A DNA stretch of 64,000 bases from Larkinella punicea (GTDB taxonomy: Bacteria; Bacteroidota; Bacteroidia; Cytophagales; Spirosomataceae). Of this stretch, positions 8,938 through 17,510 are shown one piece after another. Under the pieces are notes generated by a model. It did no database searches. It was not told where the DNA came from and saw nothing but the letters and a program-made list of their open reading frames with translations. Made by a program: the position numbers and the translations under genes. Location of the stretch: contig NZ_QOWE01000009.1 in assembly GCF_003334855.1 (NCBI RefSeq), positions 124,001-188,000 of the forward strand, written 5' to 3'. Position 1 is the stretch's first letter. Each line of letters opens with the position of its first letter.

Positions 8938-9873
8938 CTATCTTTTGCGTGGGCCACCACCTTGACCTCCGCCACCGCCCGGCCGCGGGCCTCCGCCCTG
9001 ACCACCACGTTGACCTCCGCCCTGTCCGCCACGTTGACCTCCACCGCCTGGTCCACCCTGACCACGCGGAGCGCCACCACCGGCACCACCACGATTCTGA
9101 TCATTGCGTCCCCGGCGACGATCACCCCGGTCGCCTTCACCACCGCGTTCTCCGCGACGGTCTCCGCGATCGTTGCGACGATCACCCCGGTCGTTACCAC
9201 GATCCGATTGAGCTGCGGTAATTTGAGCCGCTGGTGACAAATCACGTTTACCGTAAAGTTCACCTTTGAATACCCAAACTTTGATACCGATTTTTCCGTA
9301 GATCGTTTGTGCTTCCGAGATTGCGTAGTCGATGTCGGCACGAAGTGTGTGCAGCGGCACCCGACCTTCTTTGTACTCTTCCGTACGGGCCATTTCAGCA
9401 CCGCCCAGACGACCTGATACGCGAACTTTGATTCCCTGAGCACCAACCCGAATCGCTGAGCTAATCGCCTGTTTCATCGCCCGGCGGTAGGATATACGCG
9501 CCTGCAATTGTTGGGCAATCGTTTCACCGATCAGTTTAGCATCGATTTCCGGACGTTTGATTTCGAAAATGTTGATCTGAACGTCTTTGCCGGTAATTTT
9601 CTTTAGCTCTTCCTTGATCTTATCGACTTCGCCACCGCCTTTACCGATCACAATACCCGGACGTGCCGTGTGAATGGTCAATGTAATGCGCTTCAACGTC
9701 CGCTCGATAACAACCCGGGCTATCGATCCTTTCGGAATACGTGCCTGAATATATTTTCTAATTCTTTCGTCTTCAACCAGCTTATCAGGAAACTCTTTGC
9801 CGCCATACCAGCTTGAATCCCATCCTTTGACTATACCAAGCCGAAAACCAACGGGGTTTACTTTTTGTCCCAT
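8938..9873 (-). CDS. rpsC: 30S ribosomal protein uS3 with long Gly/Arg-rich tail
   Basis: S3, 311 aa, part of the mRNA entry channel and helicase of the small subunit. Residues 1-220 are the normal protein: start [22 protein letters not shown] domain with the GKGG loop near residues 77-80, and the C-terminal domain ending near [10 protein letters not shown]. From about residue 222 a tail of roughly 90 residues follows, first RGD/NDRGDRR-rich, then RGGQGGG-type repeats ending GGGPRKR. E. coli S3 has 233 aa, so the tail is a clear extension. The repetitive, GC-rich DNA of the tail also makes long spurious reading frames on both strands. The reading frame continues without a break from the conserved core, so the tail is very likely translated. 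Confidence 0.96.
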   Translation of the reverse strand: MGQKVNPVGFRLGIVKGWDSSWYGGKEFPDKLVEDERIRKYIQARIPKGSIARVVIERTLKRITLTIHTARPGIVIGKGGGEVDKIKEELKKITGKDVQINIFEIKRPEIDAKLIGETIAQQLQARISYRRAMKQAISSAIRVGAQGIKVRVSGRLGGAEMARTEEYKEGRVPLHTLRADIDYAISEAQTIYGKIGIKVWVFKGELYGKRDLSPAAQITAAQSDRGNDRGDRRNDRGDRRGERGGEGDRGDRRRGRNDQNRGGAGGGAPRGQGGPGGGGQRGGQGGGQRGGQGGGPRPGGGGGQGGGPRKR

Positions 9874-9885
9874 TTTATTGTCTTG

Positions 9886-10275
9886 TTATTCTGCGTTTTC
9901 TGTTGAAACTACTGGTGCAACCGTAAGAGATCCGGCGGCACTCTCAATCACGATCGTAACGTGGTTGGAGCGTTTGCGAATCCGGTGACCACGCCCCTGA
10001 GGAGCAGGACGCAGACGTTTCAGCATCCGACCGCCATCGACAAAAATCGTCTTTACGTACAGATCAGCGTCTTCGGCGCGTTCATCTTCATTTTTTTGCT
10101 GCCAGTTAGCAACCGCCGAGAGCACCAGCTTTTCCAGCAGCGCTGCACCGGCCTGGGGTTGATAACGCAGAATACCCAATGCTTTGCTAACCTTCTGACC
10201 CCGGATCATATCGGCTACCAGCCGCATTTTACGAGGAGACGAAGGCACATTTTTTAGCTTTGCTACTGCTTCCAT
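9886..10275 (-). CDS. rplV: 50S ribosomal protein uL22
   Basis: L22, 129 aa, lines the peptide exit tunnel with its long beta-hairpin, the site where macrolide-resistance changes occur in other bacteria. The signatures [20 protein letters not shown] and [20 protein letters not shown] (hairpin tip) are intact. It lies 12 bp upstream of rpsC, with a 74-bp spacer carrying AT-rich repeat fragments before it. Confidence 0.97.
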   Translation of the reverse strand: MEAVAKLKNVPSSPRKMRLVADMIRGQKVSKALGILRYQPQAGAALLEKLVLSAVANWQQKNEDERAEDADLYVKTIFVDGGRMLKRLRPAPQGRGHRIRKRSNHVTIVIESAAGSLTVAPVVSTENAE

Positions 10276-10349
10276 TTTTTCTGGTTTCAGGTCTAAAGTC
10301 TAACGTTTAACGAACACCTCAAACCTTAAACTTTAAACATTAAACAATT

Positions 10350-10628
10350 CTACCGTTTGCCTTTGTCTTTCTTCGCAACGTGCCCCCGGAAGTTACGGGT
10401 AGGCGAAAATTCGCCTAATTTATGACCCACCATATTCTCGGTGACATACACGGGAATGAACTTATTGCCATTGTGTACGGCGAACGTATGGCCAACGAAA
10501 TCCGGAGAGATCATTGAACGGCGGGACCAGGTTTTGATTACAGACTTTCTGCCTGCATCGTTCATGGTGTCCACCTTCTTTTCCAGACGAAAATCTATGT
10601 AGGGACCCTTTTTGAGTGAGCGTGCCAT
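10350..10628 (-). CDS. rpsS: 30S ribosomal protein uS19
   Basis: S19, 92 aa, forms a complex with S13 in the small-subunit head. It starts [20 protein letters not shown] and contains [20 protein letters not shown] and [19 protein letters not shown], all family signatures. It starts 7 bp after the rplB stop. The following spacer to rplV has GTTTAACG-type AT-rich repeat pieces. Confidence 0.98.
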   Translation of the reverse strand: MARSLKKGPYIDFRLEKKVDTMNDAGRKSVIKTWSRRSMISPDFVGHTFAVHNGNKFIPVYVTENMVGHKLGEFSPTRNFRGHVAKKDKGKR

Positions 10629-10635
10629 CTACCTC

Positions 10636-11460
10636 TTATTTTTTTCGTTTACTAATGATCAGACGATCTGAATATTTGTTCACCGGGCGGGTCTTCTTGC
10701 CTTTTGCATACAGACCGGTACGTGACCGGGGATGACCACCGGAAGCCCGACCTTCACCACCACCCATCGGGTGATCTACTGGGTTCATGGCAACACCACG
10801 GACGCGGGGACGAATCCCTAACCAACGGTTCCGACCGGCTTTCCCCATGCTCACGTTCATGTGATCCGGGTTAGACACCGAGCCGACGGTTGCCATGCAG
10901 GTTCCCAATACCATCCGCTGCTCACCCGAAGGCATCCGCAGAATCGCGTATTTGTCTTCGCGGGCTACCAACTGGGCGTAGGTTCCGGCGCTGCGAACCA
11001 TAGCGGCTCCTTTACCGGGCTTCAGCTCCACGTTGTGAACGATGGTACCAATCGGCATGGCCGACAATGGCAGGGCGTTTCCAACTTCGGGCGGAACGGA
11101 TGGGCCTGAAATGACCTGCTGTCCAACCGTGATGCCTTGAGGGGCAATGATGTAACGCTTTTCCCCATCAACGTAGAACAACAGAGCGATCCGGGCCGAA
11201 CGGTTAGGATCATACTCAATCGTTTTAACCGTTGCCGGTACATCAGCCTTATCGCGTTTGAAGTCGATAATCCGATACTGTTTCTTGTGACCGCCACCAA
11301 TGTAGCGCATTGAACGGTGACCCTGGTTGTTCCGGCCACCTGATCTCTTTATCGATACCAGCAGACTCCGTTCCGGTTTGTCCGTCGTAATCTCGGCAAA
11401 GTCCGGGGCCACGCGAAAACGTTGACTCGGGGTTGTTGGTTTCAGTTTCTTAACTCCCAT
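10636..11460 (-). CDS. rplB: 50S ribosomal protein uL2
   Basis: L2, 274 aa, required for subunit association and peptidyl transferase assembly. The OB-fold and SH3-like domains are complete, and the most conserved segment, [20 protein letters not shown], carries the histidine region near the catalytic centre. The N-terminus [20 protein letters not shown] is typical of Bacteroidota. It lies between rplW and rpsS in the S10 cluster. Confidence 0.98.
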   Translation of the reverse strand: MGVKKLKPTTPSQRFRVAPDFAEITTDKPERSLLVSIKRSGGRNNQGHRSMRYIGGGHKKQYRIIDFKRDKADVPATVKTIEYDPNRSARIALLFYVDGEKRYIIAPQGITVGQQVISGPSVPPEVGNALPLSAMPIGTIVHNVELKPGKGAAMVRSAGTYAQLVAREDKYAILRMPSGEQRMVLGTCMATVGSVSNPDHMNVSMGKAGRNRWLGIRPRVRGVAMNPVDHPMGGGEGRASGGHPRSRTGLYAKGKKTRPVNKYSDRLIISKRKK

Positions 11461-11502
11461 GATTCCTAACTACTTCGTTTAGTCGTTCGTGGTTGGGTTG
11501 CC

Positions 11503-11796
11503 TTATGCTTCAGCGTAAATATCGATGATCTCCCCGTCGGCAACCGTAACGATTGCTTTCTTCCAGGTTGACGTCCGGCCTGCCGTAACAGCGCCTTTCT
11601 TCGTGCTCTTCGACTTCATGTGTCCGAAGCAACGCATCGTATTGACTTCCTTCACCGTAACGCCATACAATTTCTCGACAGCCTTTTTGATTTCGATTTT
11701 ATTGGCATTCATCGACACCTCAAAACCGTATTGTCCCTTCTTATTCTGGGCCGTCACTTTTTCGGTAATGATCGGTCTTTTCAGTACGTTTTCCAT
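11503..11796 (-). CDS. rplW: 50S ribosomal protein uL23
   Basis: L23, 97 aa, at the tunnel exit where it docks trigger factor and SRP. The start chosen is ATG at 11796 (MENVLKRPIITEKVTAQNKK), 7 bp after the rplD stop. A TTG two codons further upstream is in frame but less likely. The core FEVSMNANKIEIKKAVEKLY and GVTVKEVNTMRCFG segments are standard. The gene is followed by rplB after 42 bp. Confidence 0.95.
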   Translation of the reverse strand: MENVLKRPIITEKVTAQNKKGQYGFEVSMNANKIEIKKAVEKLYGVTVKEVNTMRCFGHMKSKSTKKGAVTAGRTSTWKKAIVTVADGEIIDIYAEA

Positions 11797-11802
11797 AATC
11801 AA

Positions 11803-12429
11803 TTACTGGAGAAGAGATTCTAGTTTCGACAAAGCCCCTTCAGCAATCAGCAGACGGTCGGCGTGCATCAAATCATACGTGTTCAGGCTGTCAGCCGTCA
11901 CCACTTTCGCTTTTTGCAGGTTGCGGCTCGACAGAACCACGTTGGTGTCTACCTCAGGCAGAATCAACAACGTTTTCGTGTTCAAAGCTTCAAAACCGGT
12001 CAAAAACTCAATGTATGACTTCGTACGGGGGCCTTCCAGGGTGAAGTTTTCCAGGATGGAAACGCTGTTACCCTGTGCTTTGGTGGCAAGCGCTGATTTA
12101 CGGGCCAGTTGCTTTACCTTCTTGTTCAGTTTGAACGAGTAGTCACGCGGACGGGGACCGAAGATGGTTCCACCGCCAACGAATACCGGCGATTTGATGG
12201 AACCGGCACGAGCACCACCCGTACCTTTTTGCTTCTTGATTTTACGGGTCGAGTGAGCATTCTCGGCACGTTCTTTTACCTTGTGCGTTCCCTGACGTTG
12301 GTTGGCCAGGTATTGTTTCACGTCTAAGTAGATCGCGTGCTCGCTTGGCTCAATTCCGAAGATCTCATCAGACAAGTTGATTTTCTTGCCTGTGTCTTCG
12401 CCTTTCGAGTTATAAATTGCTACCTCCAT
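11803..12429 (-). CDS. rplD: 50S ribosomal protein uL4
   Basis: L4, 208 aa, whose extended loop lines the peptide tunnel and which in E. coli represses the S10 operon. The loop segment KQKGTGGARAGSIKSPVFVG and FGPRPRDYSFKLNKKVKQLA are diagnostic. It begins 3 bp after rplC and ends 6 bp before rplW, so rplC-rplD-rplW are tightly coupled. Confidence 0.97.
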   Translation of the reverse strand: MEVAIYNSKGEDTGKKINLSDEIFGIEPSEHAIYLDVKQYLANQRQGTHKVKERAENAHSTRKIKKQKGTGGARAGSIKSPVFVGGGTIFGPRPRDYSFKLNKKVKQLARKSALATKAQGNSVSILENFTLEGPRTKSYIEFLTGFEALNTKTLLILPEVDTNVVLSSRNLQKAKVVTADSLNTYDLMHADRLLIAEGALSKLESLLQ

Positions 12430-12432
12430 GAT

Positions 12433-13053
12433 TTACTTATCTAAAATGAGGAACGAATTTTTTGCGCCCGGAACCGAGCCGCTCACTACGATCAGATTTT
12501 GCTCTGACAGTATCTTCAAAACACGAAGGTTCTGAACTTTCACCCGGTTGCCACCCATGCGACCGGCCATCCGGATACCTTTGAAAACCCGTGAAGGGAA
12601 TGAACAGGCACCGATAGAACCCGGGTGACGAGCGCGGTTGTGCTGACCGTGGGTTTGTCCACCGACACCACCGAAACCGTGACGTTTCACAACGCCCTGG
12701 AATCCGCGACCTTTAACCGTTCCGACGACATCAACGAAATCGCCCTCGACAAAAACATCCGCGGCTTGCAGGGTTTCTCCCAGGCTCAGCTCTTTTTCGA
12801 ATGTTTTAAACTCAACTAACTTGCGCTTCGGCGTCGTACCGGCCTTTTTAAAGTGCCCCAGCAATGGCTTGGTTGTACGTTTTTCTTTCTTTTCGCCGTA
12901 ACCCAACTGAACAGCCTGATAGCCGTCGTTCTCCTGCGTTTTTACGTGTGTAACAACACAGGGACCAGCCTCAATAACTGTACATGCCAGAGCCTGCCCG
13001 TCAGCATTGTACAGACTGGTCATCCCAATCTTCTTTCCAATTAAACCAGACAT
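12433..13053 (-). CDS. rplC: 50S ribosomal protein uL3
   Basis: L3, 206 aa, an early assembly protein whose central extension reaches the peptidyl transferase centre. [20 protein letters not shown] is the family N-terminus, and [20 protein letters not shown] is the conserved extension. It is the first gene of its own transcription unit here: a promoter of the Bacteroidota type lies 55-86 bp upstream, and a terminator separates it from rpsJ. Confidence 0.97.
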   Translation of the reverse strand: MSGLIGKKIGMTSLYNADGQALACTVIEAGPCVVTHVKTQENDGYQAVQLGYGEKKEKRTTKPLLGHFKKAGTTPKRKLVEFKTFEKELSLGETLQAADVFVEGDFVDVVGTVKGRGFQGVVKRHGFGGVGGQTHGQHNRARHPGSIGACSFPSRVFKGIRMAGRMGGNRVKVQNLRVLKILSEQNLIVVSGSVPGAKNSFLILDK

Positions 13054-13107
13054 AAATAAGTGGTTGTAAAGCAGGAATTTATAGTTTCAACCCGAAAAAA
13101 TCGGAGT

Positions 13108-13139
13108 GCAAAGGTAGGAATTACTAACGCTTATTCCAA
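13108..13139 (-). promoter_or_regulatory. Predicted primary-sigma promoter of rplC
   Basis: On the minus strand, TTTG (13136-13139) is followed by a 20-nt spacer and TACCTTTG (13108-13115). This matches the Bacteroidota consensus TTTG-N19/21-TAnnTTTG at -33/-7. It lies 55-86 bp upstream of the rplC start and downstream of the terminator at 13184-13213, so it would drive the S10 cluster from rplC. Confidence 0.75.
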
Positions 13140-13183
13140 ACCGTATTTTACTTTATTCCAATGATTCCGAGCAAATTAAAAAC

Positions 13184-13213
13184 AAAAAAGGCCAGGCGTG
13201 TTCCACCTGACCT
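13184..13213 (-). terminator. Rho-independent terminator downstream of rpsJ
   Basis: On the minus strand AGGTCAGG (13213-13206), a 9-nt loop and CCTGGCCT (13196-13189) form an 8-bp stem with one G.U pair, followed by a run of T (13188-13184). It would end the fusA-rpsJ transcript before rplC. Four Ts on the other side make it weakly bidirectional. Confidence 0.75.
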
Positions 13214-13391
13214 TTTCGCTCGGTTGACACAAATGCATGTGTTACCGTACTAAATAAGTCAGATGTGGTTTCCGTGAAGGACCTTCACCCGAGGTATGTC
13301 TTTGTACTTAATTCTAAATTCGGCTTGCAAAGGTACGCTATTTTTCGACTTCAAAAAACTTTTTCAACAAAAGTTGATGAAGATTTTAGCG

Positions 13392-13697
13392 TTATACTTT
13401 GATTTCAACGTCGACCCCACTCGGCAGTTCCAGTTTCATCAAGGCATCGACCGTTTTGGCGCTGGTTGAGTAAATATCGACCAACCGCTTGTAGGTGCAA
13501 AGCTGGAATTGCTCGCGTGATTTTTTGTTTACGTGCGGAGACCGCAGAACCGTAAAGATCTCTTTCTCGGTCGGCAGGGGAATCGGGCCGCTCACAATAG
13601 CACCCGTTGATTTTACCGCCTTAACAATTTTTTCAGCCGACTTGTCGACCAGCATGTGGTCGAAGGACTTCAGTTTAATCCGAATTTTTTGATTCAT
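13392..13697 (-). CDS. rpsJ: 30S ribosomal protein uS10
   Basis: S10, 101 aa, a small-subunit head protein also known as the antitermination factor NusE. The start [20 protein letters not shown] and the signatures [20 protein letters not shown] and [19 protein letters not shown] are intact. It follows fusA by 149 bp. The gap to rplC is 338 bp and contains a terminator and a new promoter, so rpsJ probably belongs to the fusA unit and not to the S10 cluster transcript. Confidence 0.97.
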   Translation of the reverse strand: MNQKIRIKLKSFDHMLVDKSAEKIVKAVKSTGAIVSGPIPLPTEKEIFTVLRSPHVNKKSREQFQLCTYKRLVDIYSTSAKTVDALMKLELPSGVDVEIKV

Positions 13698-13790
13698 GAT
13701 ACGTTGTGGTTCTGATTATAATAGCCGGTAGTTAACCGACACGTGATCCCCTGCCGAAAGAACCATTTACTCCAGCAGCGGTTTTTATTG

Positions 13791-13833
13791 AATGACCAAT
13801 GAACAATTCCTTACAGACTGTTCATTGGTCATT
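13791..13833. repeat. Inverted repeat between fusA and rpsJ
   Basis: AATGACCAATGAACA (13791-13805) and its exact reverse complement TGTTCATTGGTCATT (13819-13833) make a 15-bp stem with a 13-nt loop. It starts 14 bp downstream of the fusA stop. No long T tract follows on the minus strand, so it may be an attenuator, an mRNA-stability hairpin or a dispersed intergenic repeat. Confidence 0.6.
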
Positions 13834-13846
13834 TATAATTCAACAA

Positions 13847-15949
13847 TTAAGCTCTAACAGTTCCTTTTGCTTTCGAGATGATGCCTTCCGCCAGGTTGGT
13901 CGGCACTTGTTCGTAGTGGGCAAAGGTCAGGTTGGCCGTAGCACGACCGGATGACATCGTCCGCAGATCGGTTACATAGCCAAACAGTTCCGACAGCGGA
14001 ACATCGGCTTTGATCACCTGAGAACCCGCCCGCGTGTCCATGCCTTTCATGATACCGCGACGACGGTTTAAGTCACCCGTGATCGGACCGGTATACTCTT
14101 CCGGCGTCAGTACTTCAACAGCCATGATTGGCTCCAGCAGTTTCGGACCCGCGTTTTTAGCCGCTTCCCGGAAACCGAGACGAGCTGCCAATTCGAACGA
14201 CAGGGAGTCGGAGTCAACATCGTGGAAAGAACCGTGGAACAACCGAACTTTCATTGAATCCAGCGGATAGCCCGCCAACGGACCCGTCGACATGGCTTCC
14301 CGGAATCCTTTTTCGACCGATGGGATAAACTCGCGTGGAATAACCCCACCCACGATACCGTTTACAAATTCCAGACCGGTTTTTCCTTCTTCACCCGGCA
14401 TGATTTCGAACACGATGTCGGCAAATTTACCACGACCACCCGTTTGCTTCTTGTAAAGCTCGCGGTGTTCGAAGCTCTTCGTCAACGTTTCTTTGTAGGC
14501 TACCTGCGGAGCACCCTGGTTAACTTCCACTTTGAATTCACGACGCATCCGGTCGATGATAATTTCAAGGTGCAACTCACCCATACCGCGGATAATCGTC
14601 TGACCGGTTTCTTCATCCGTTTCCACTTTCAGGGTCGGATCTTCTTCGATCAGTTTACCAATGGCTTTCGAGAAGTTATCCTGATCAGCCGTTTTCTTCG
14701 GTTCGATGGCGTATCCAATCACCGGATCCGGGAAGACCATGGATTCCAGCACGATCGGGTGTTTCTCATCACAAAGCGTATCGCCCGTTTTGATGTCCTT
14801 GAACCCAACGACGGCACCAATATCACCAGCCCGCAGTTTGTCGATCTGGTTTTGCTTGTTGGCGTGCATCTGGAAAATCCGCGAAATCCGCTCTTTGTTG
14901 CCCGAACGTGTGTTCAGAACGTAAGAACCGGAATCCAGGATACCCGAATAAACCCGCACAAAGCACAGACGACCTACGTAGGGGTCAGTAGCAATTTTAA
15001 AACCTAAAGCCGTAAACGGATCGGTTTCGTTCGGATGACGAATTACTTCCTGATCGGTATCGGGGTTGGTTCCTTTGATTTCCGGTTTATCGAGCGGAGA
15101 AGGCAGCAACGACATCACGTAGTCGAGCATCGTCTGAACACCTTTGTTCTTGAACGATGAACCACACAACATCGGAACGATTTTCATCTCGATGGTCGCC
15201 TGGCGCAAAGCAGTCAGGATTTCATCTTCCGTGATCGACTCCGGATCTTCGAAATATTTCTCCATCAGCGACTCGTCGTAATCAGCGACGGCTTCAAGGA
15301 GTTTTTCGCGCCATTCTTTGGCTTCTTCCAGCATGTCGTCCGGAATCGGAACTTCCTGGAACGTCATACCTTTGTCGTGTTCGTTCCACTGAATACCGCG
15401 GAAGTTCACCAGATCTACGACACCCTTGAAGTTGTCTTCGGCCCCGATGGGCAATTGCAGCGGCACGGCATTGCTGCCGAGCATATCCTTCACTTGCTGA
15501 CAAACTGTCAAAAAGTCGGCACCGGCGCGGTCCATCTTATTCACGAAACCCAAACGGGCTACGTTGTAGTTGTTCGCCAAACGCCAGTTGGTTTCCGACT
15601 GAGGTTCAACACCATCTACGGCACTAAACAAAAACACCAGACCATCCAGAACCCGTAGCGAACGGTTCACTTCCACCGTAAAGTCAACGTGACCCGGCGT
15701 ATCGATGATGTTCACGTGGTAATTCTGGTCGCGGTATTTCCAGTTGACGGTAGTGGCTGCCGACGTAATGGTGATTCCTCGTTCCTGTTCCTGCTCCATC
15801 CAGTCCATGGTAGCGGCCCCTTCGTGTACTTCGCCGATTTTGTGGCTGACCCCGGAGTAATAAAGAATCCGCTCGGTGGTAGTCGTTTTACCGGCGTCGA
15901 TGTGGGCAGCGATACCAATGTTTCGCAGGTATCGAAGATCAGTTGCCAT
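13847..15949 (-). CDS. fusA: Elongation factor G
   Basis: EF-G, 700 aa, the GTPase that drives ribosomal translocation and, with RRF, recycling. The G motifs are all present: G1 [19 protein letters not shown] near residues 14-32, G3 DTPGHVDFT, and G4 NKMDRAG. Domains II-V follow in normal order and the length is standard. It carries its own promoter (16044-16075) and is separated from rpsG by about 38 kb. In most bacteria rpsL-rpsG-fusA are adjacent. Confidence 0.98.
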   Translation of the reverse strand: MATDLRYLRNIGIAAHIDAGKTTTTERILYYSGVSHKIGEVHEGAATMDWMEQEQERGITITSAATTVNWKYRDQNYHVNIIDTPGHVDFTVEVNRSLRVLDGLVFLFSAVDGVEPQSETNWRLANNYNVARLGFVNKMDRAGADFLTVCQQVKDMLGSNAVPLQLPIGAEDNFKGVVDLVNFRGIQWNEHDKGMTFQEVPIPDDMLEEAKEWREKLLEAVADYDESLMEKYFEDPESITEDEILTALRQATIEMKIVPMLCGSSFKNKGVQTMLDYVMSLLPSPLDKPEIKGTNPDTDQEVIRHPNETDPFTALGFKIATDPYVGRLCFVRVYSGILDSGSYVLNTRSGNKERISRIFQMHANKQNQIDKLRAGDIGAVVGFKDIKTGDTLCDEKHPIVLESMVFPDPVIGYAIEPKKTADQDNFSKAIGKLIEEDPTLKVETDEETGQTIIRGMGELHLEIIIDRMRREFKVEVNQGAPQVAYKETLTKSFEHRELYKKQTGGRGKFADIVFEIMPGEEGKTGLEFVNGIVGGVIPREFIPSVEKGFREAMSTGPLAGYPLDSMKVRLFHGSFHDVDSDSLSFELAARLGFREAAKNAGPKLLEPIMAVEVLTPEEYTGPITGDLNRRRGIMKGMDTRAGSQVIKADVPLSELFGYVTDLRTMSSGRATANLTFAHYEQVPTNLAEGIISKAKGTVRA

Positions 15950-16043
15950 AATGAAGTATAATTACAGAAGTTAATGTACAATTGCAGGGATCCGAAAAAG
16001 CAACTTGTTGGTATTAAAAAGGCACTTTTCGCGAATCAGAGCG

Positions 16044-16075
16044 CAAAGATAGGGAATCGGGGACGTAAAAGCAAA
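16044..16075 (-). promoter_or_regulatory. Predicted primary-sigma promoter of fusA
   Basis: On the minus strand TTTG (16072-16075), a 20-nt spacer and TATCTTTG (16044-16051) match the Bacteroidota -33/-7 consensus. The fusA start is about 95 bp downstream. This promoter explains how fusA is expressed although it is cut off from rpsL-rpsG. Confidence 0.75.
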
Positions 16076-16146
16076 AGTAATGTAAAGACTATTGTAAAAG
16101 TTAATAGTCAGGAAATGAAAGCAATACCGGTTTTCAAACCGATTGT

Positions 16147-17205
16147 CTAGGCCGATGCGGGTTCCACCGACTGCGCCGGGCTTTCTGTGGCGGTATAGGC
16201 ATCCAGACCCGCCTGCAAGCGCTGCCGGATGGCCACACGAAGCCGCTCGGGGGCCAGGACGATCATCCCCTCCCCAAAACCCAGAATCTCTTTCTCCAAT
16301 TCATAATTGTGCTGCACCCGGAGTTGAATGACAATGCCCTCAGCGCGCTGTTCCAGCACCCGTTGGGAATGATGAAGCGGTTTGGTTTCTACGTAGGGCG
16401 CGTGTAGACGGGTAACGAATAATTTTACCGGAATGGCTCTCAAGTTTTCACTGACGGTCACCCCGATCACATCGCGGTAATACCCATCAGCATCCGTCAT
16501 CTCATTCGGAATATAATCAGTATTGGGGGCGGGGTTGATAGCCACCATGCGGTCCAGTGCCAAGTGCATGATGCCTTGCTTATCTTTTCCTTTCTGCACA
16601 CCAGCCGCAAACCAGCGGTTCTTAAACTCTTTCAACCACCAGATATGAAAGGTAATCACTTGCGGAGATCGGGCGACAAACGACTGGTACCGGATCTGAA
16701 GGGCCTTTTTCTGAATAACCGCCTGATAGAGTTCTTCCAGGAAATGTAGCCCTTTCAGCCCTTCGTTCTTCTCAAAATCAATAACCGGGGCCGACTTCCG
16801 GCCCGTCGAATACACATGATCTTCCAGTTTCTGAACCACTTCGTTCAGGGACGAAAAGTGTGAAAACCCTTTGAATTGTTTCAACACCTCAACCGCTTCG
16901 TTCATGCGCAGCAAATCGCCATCCGATAGCGGAATGTTGGTGATGCTGTAGGCGGGGTCTTCGTACCTATAATACTTTTTCTCCAGAACGACGATCGGCG
17001 CAAAATAACCGAGTTTGTCACTCCGCATGAGTTGCAGGTCGGCCTGAATGGTACGTCGGCTGATTCCCTTGTCAATCCCTTCGTATTCGTAAAGTGCTTC
17101 CGAAACCCGCTCAATCAGGTCGTCCAGCGTCCATTTGCGTTGCCGGTTTCGCAGACAGGCATCCAGCGTTTTATAACGAATCAGGGCATTCCGGTTGACG
17201 GGCAT
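16147..17205 (-). CDS. WYL-domain transcriptional regulator
   Basis: A 352-aa regulator starting at ATG 17205 (MPVNRNALIRYKTLDACLRN). A longer reading frame extends 59 codons upstream, but that part is not conserved-looking and overlaps the divergent promoter region. The N-terminus (about 1-80) is a winged helix with WTLDDLIERVSEALYEYEG and ISRRTIQADLQLMRS. The middle part (about 150-240) is a WYL domain in which the core motif reads NRWFAAG, and the C-terminal part (from AIPVKLFVTRLHAPYVE) is a WCX-like extension. WYL domains are thought to bind ligands such as nucleic acid, and they often regulate RNA-repair or defence genes. It is divergent from the tRNA-like RNA, slipin and rtcB, so it most likely controls them. 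That role is inference from position. Confidence 0.88.
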   Translation of the reverse strand: MPVNRNALIRYKTLDACLRNRQRKWTLDDLIERVSEALYEYEGIDKGISRRTIQADLQLMRSDKLGYFAPIVVLEKKYYRYEDPAYSITNIPLSDGDLLRMNEAVEVLKQFKGFSHFSSLNEVVQKLEDHVYSTGRKSAPVIDFEKNEGLKGLHFLEELYQAVIQKKALQIRYQSFVARSPQVITFHIWWLKEFKNRWFAAGVQKGKDKQGIMHLALDRMVAINPAPNTDYIPNEMTDADGYYRDVIGVTVSENLRAIPVKLFVTRLHAPYVETKPLHHSQRVLEQRAEGIVIQLRVQHNYELEKEILGFGEGMIVLAPERLRVAIRQRLQAGLDAYTATESPAQSVEPASA

Positions 17206-17372
17206 GGAGCAATCTGAATTTTTTGAGAAAAATCGACAAATATTCTGAACTACGCAAAAACACTGCGCAGAAGGACCCAACCTTTGTAGCGACAGAACAG
17301 ACCAGTTATCAAACCGGATGCGGGTTTCTGAATAGCCCCATAGTATCGCAGCCCCTGGCTGATTCCGATATG

Positions 17373-17510
17373 CTGTTGACAATGAAACTTCTGTCGCTGA
17401 TCTGTGGGTCGGGGGTTCGAATCCTCCTCCTGTTCAACAGGATAGCTCAGTGGGTAGAGCAACAGGAAAACGCAGGTTCGAATCCTGCTATCAACTCGAA
17501 AGGTTGATCC
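17373..17510 (+). ncRNA. Predicted circularly permuted tRNA-like RNA upstream of slipin-rtcB
   Basis: This stretch has two T arms and one D arm that fit no single linear tRNA but fit a permuted one. In order: anticodon 3' strand TCTGT (17401-17405); variable loop GGGTC; T stem GGGGG/CCTCC with loop TTCGAAT (17411-17427); 3' acceptor strand TCCTGTT (17428-17434); one C; 5' acceptor strand AACAGGA (17436-17442); TA; D arm GCTC-AGTGGGTA-GAGC (17445-17460); A; anticodon 5' strand ACAGG (17462-17466). The acceptor stem has 7 Watson-Crick pairs, and the anticodon stem pairs with one G.U. A second T arm (GCAGG-TTCGAAT-CCTGC, 17472-17488) directly abuts TATCAAC (17489-17495), which pairs with GTTGACA (17375-17381) with one mismatch, an acceptor/T-arm pair as in tmRNA. 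Ends are approximate. Bacterial Y RNAs are known to carry tRNA-like modules, so it may be a relative; no Ro60/Rsr gene is in the window. Confidence 0.7.

Noticed and set aside
8901-9446. Long open frames on both strands over the rpsC tail
   Set aside because: They are by-products of the GC-rich Gly/Arg codon repeats in the S3 tail; the rpsC frame continues from a conserved core.
17206-17382. N-terminal extension of the WYL regulator
   Set aside because: The extra 59 residues lack family-like sequence, are rich in Cys and Trp, and run into the tRNA-like RNA.
17373-17500. An ordinary tRNA gene or two tRNA pseudogenes in tandem
   Set aside because: Neither T arm has a D arm and anticodon arm in the normal order. 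The two acceptor strands match perfectly only in the permuted arrangement, which random decay would not give.
17223-17507. Overlapping open frames on both strands across the tRNA-like segment
   Set aside because: They read through T-arm and D-arm sequence. The minus-strand peptide containing EDSNPRPTDQR is a well-known false translation of tRNA sequence. No family match is apparent.
17373-17510. tmRNA (ssrA)
   Set aside because: No tag reading frame and no tmRNA 5' consensus were seen, and the inner D arm does not fit.
17373-17510. Canonical Y RNA with Ro60-binding stem
   Set aside because: TTGAC and CGAAAGG pieces are present, but in the reverse order from known Y RNAs, and no Ro60/Rsr gene is in the window. 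Kept only as a possible distant relation.
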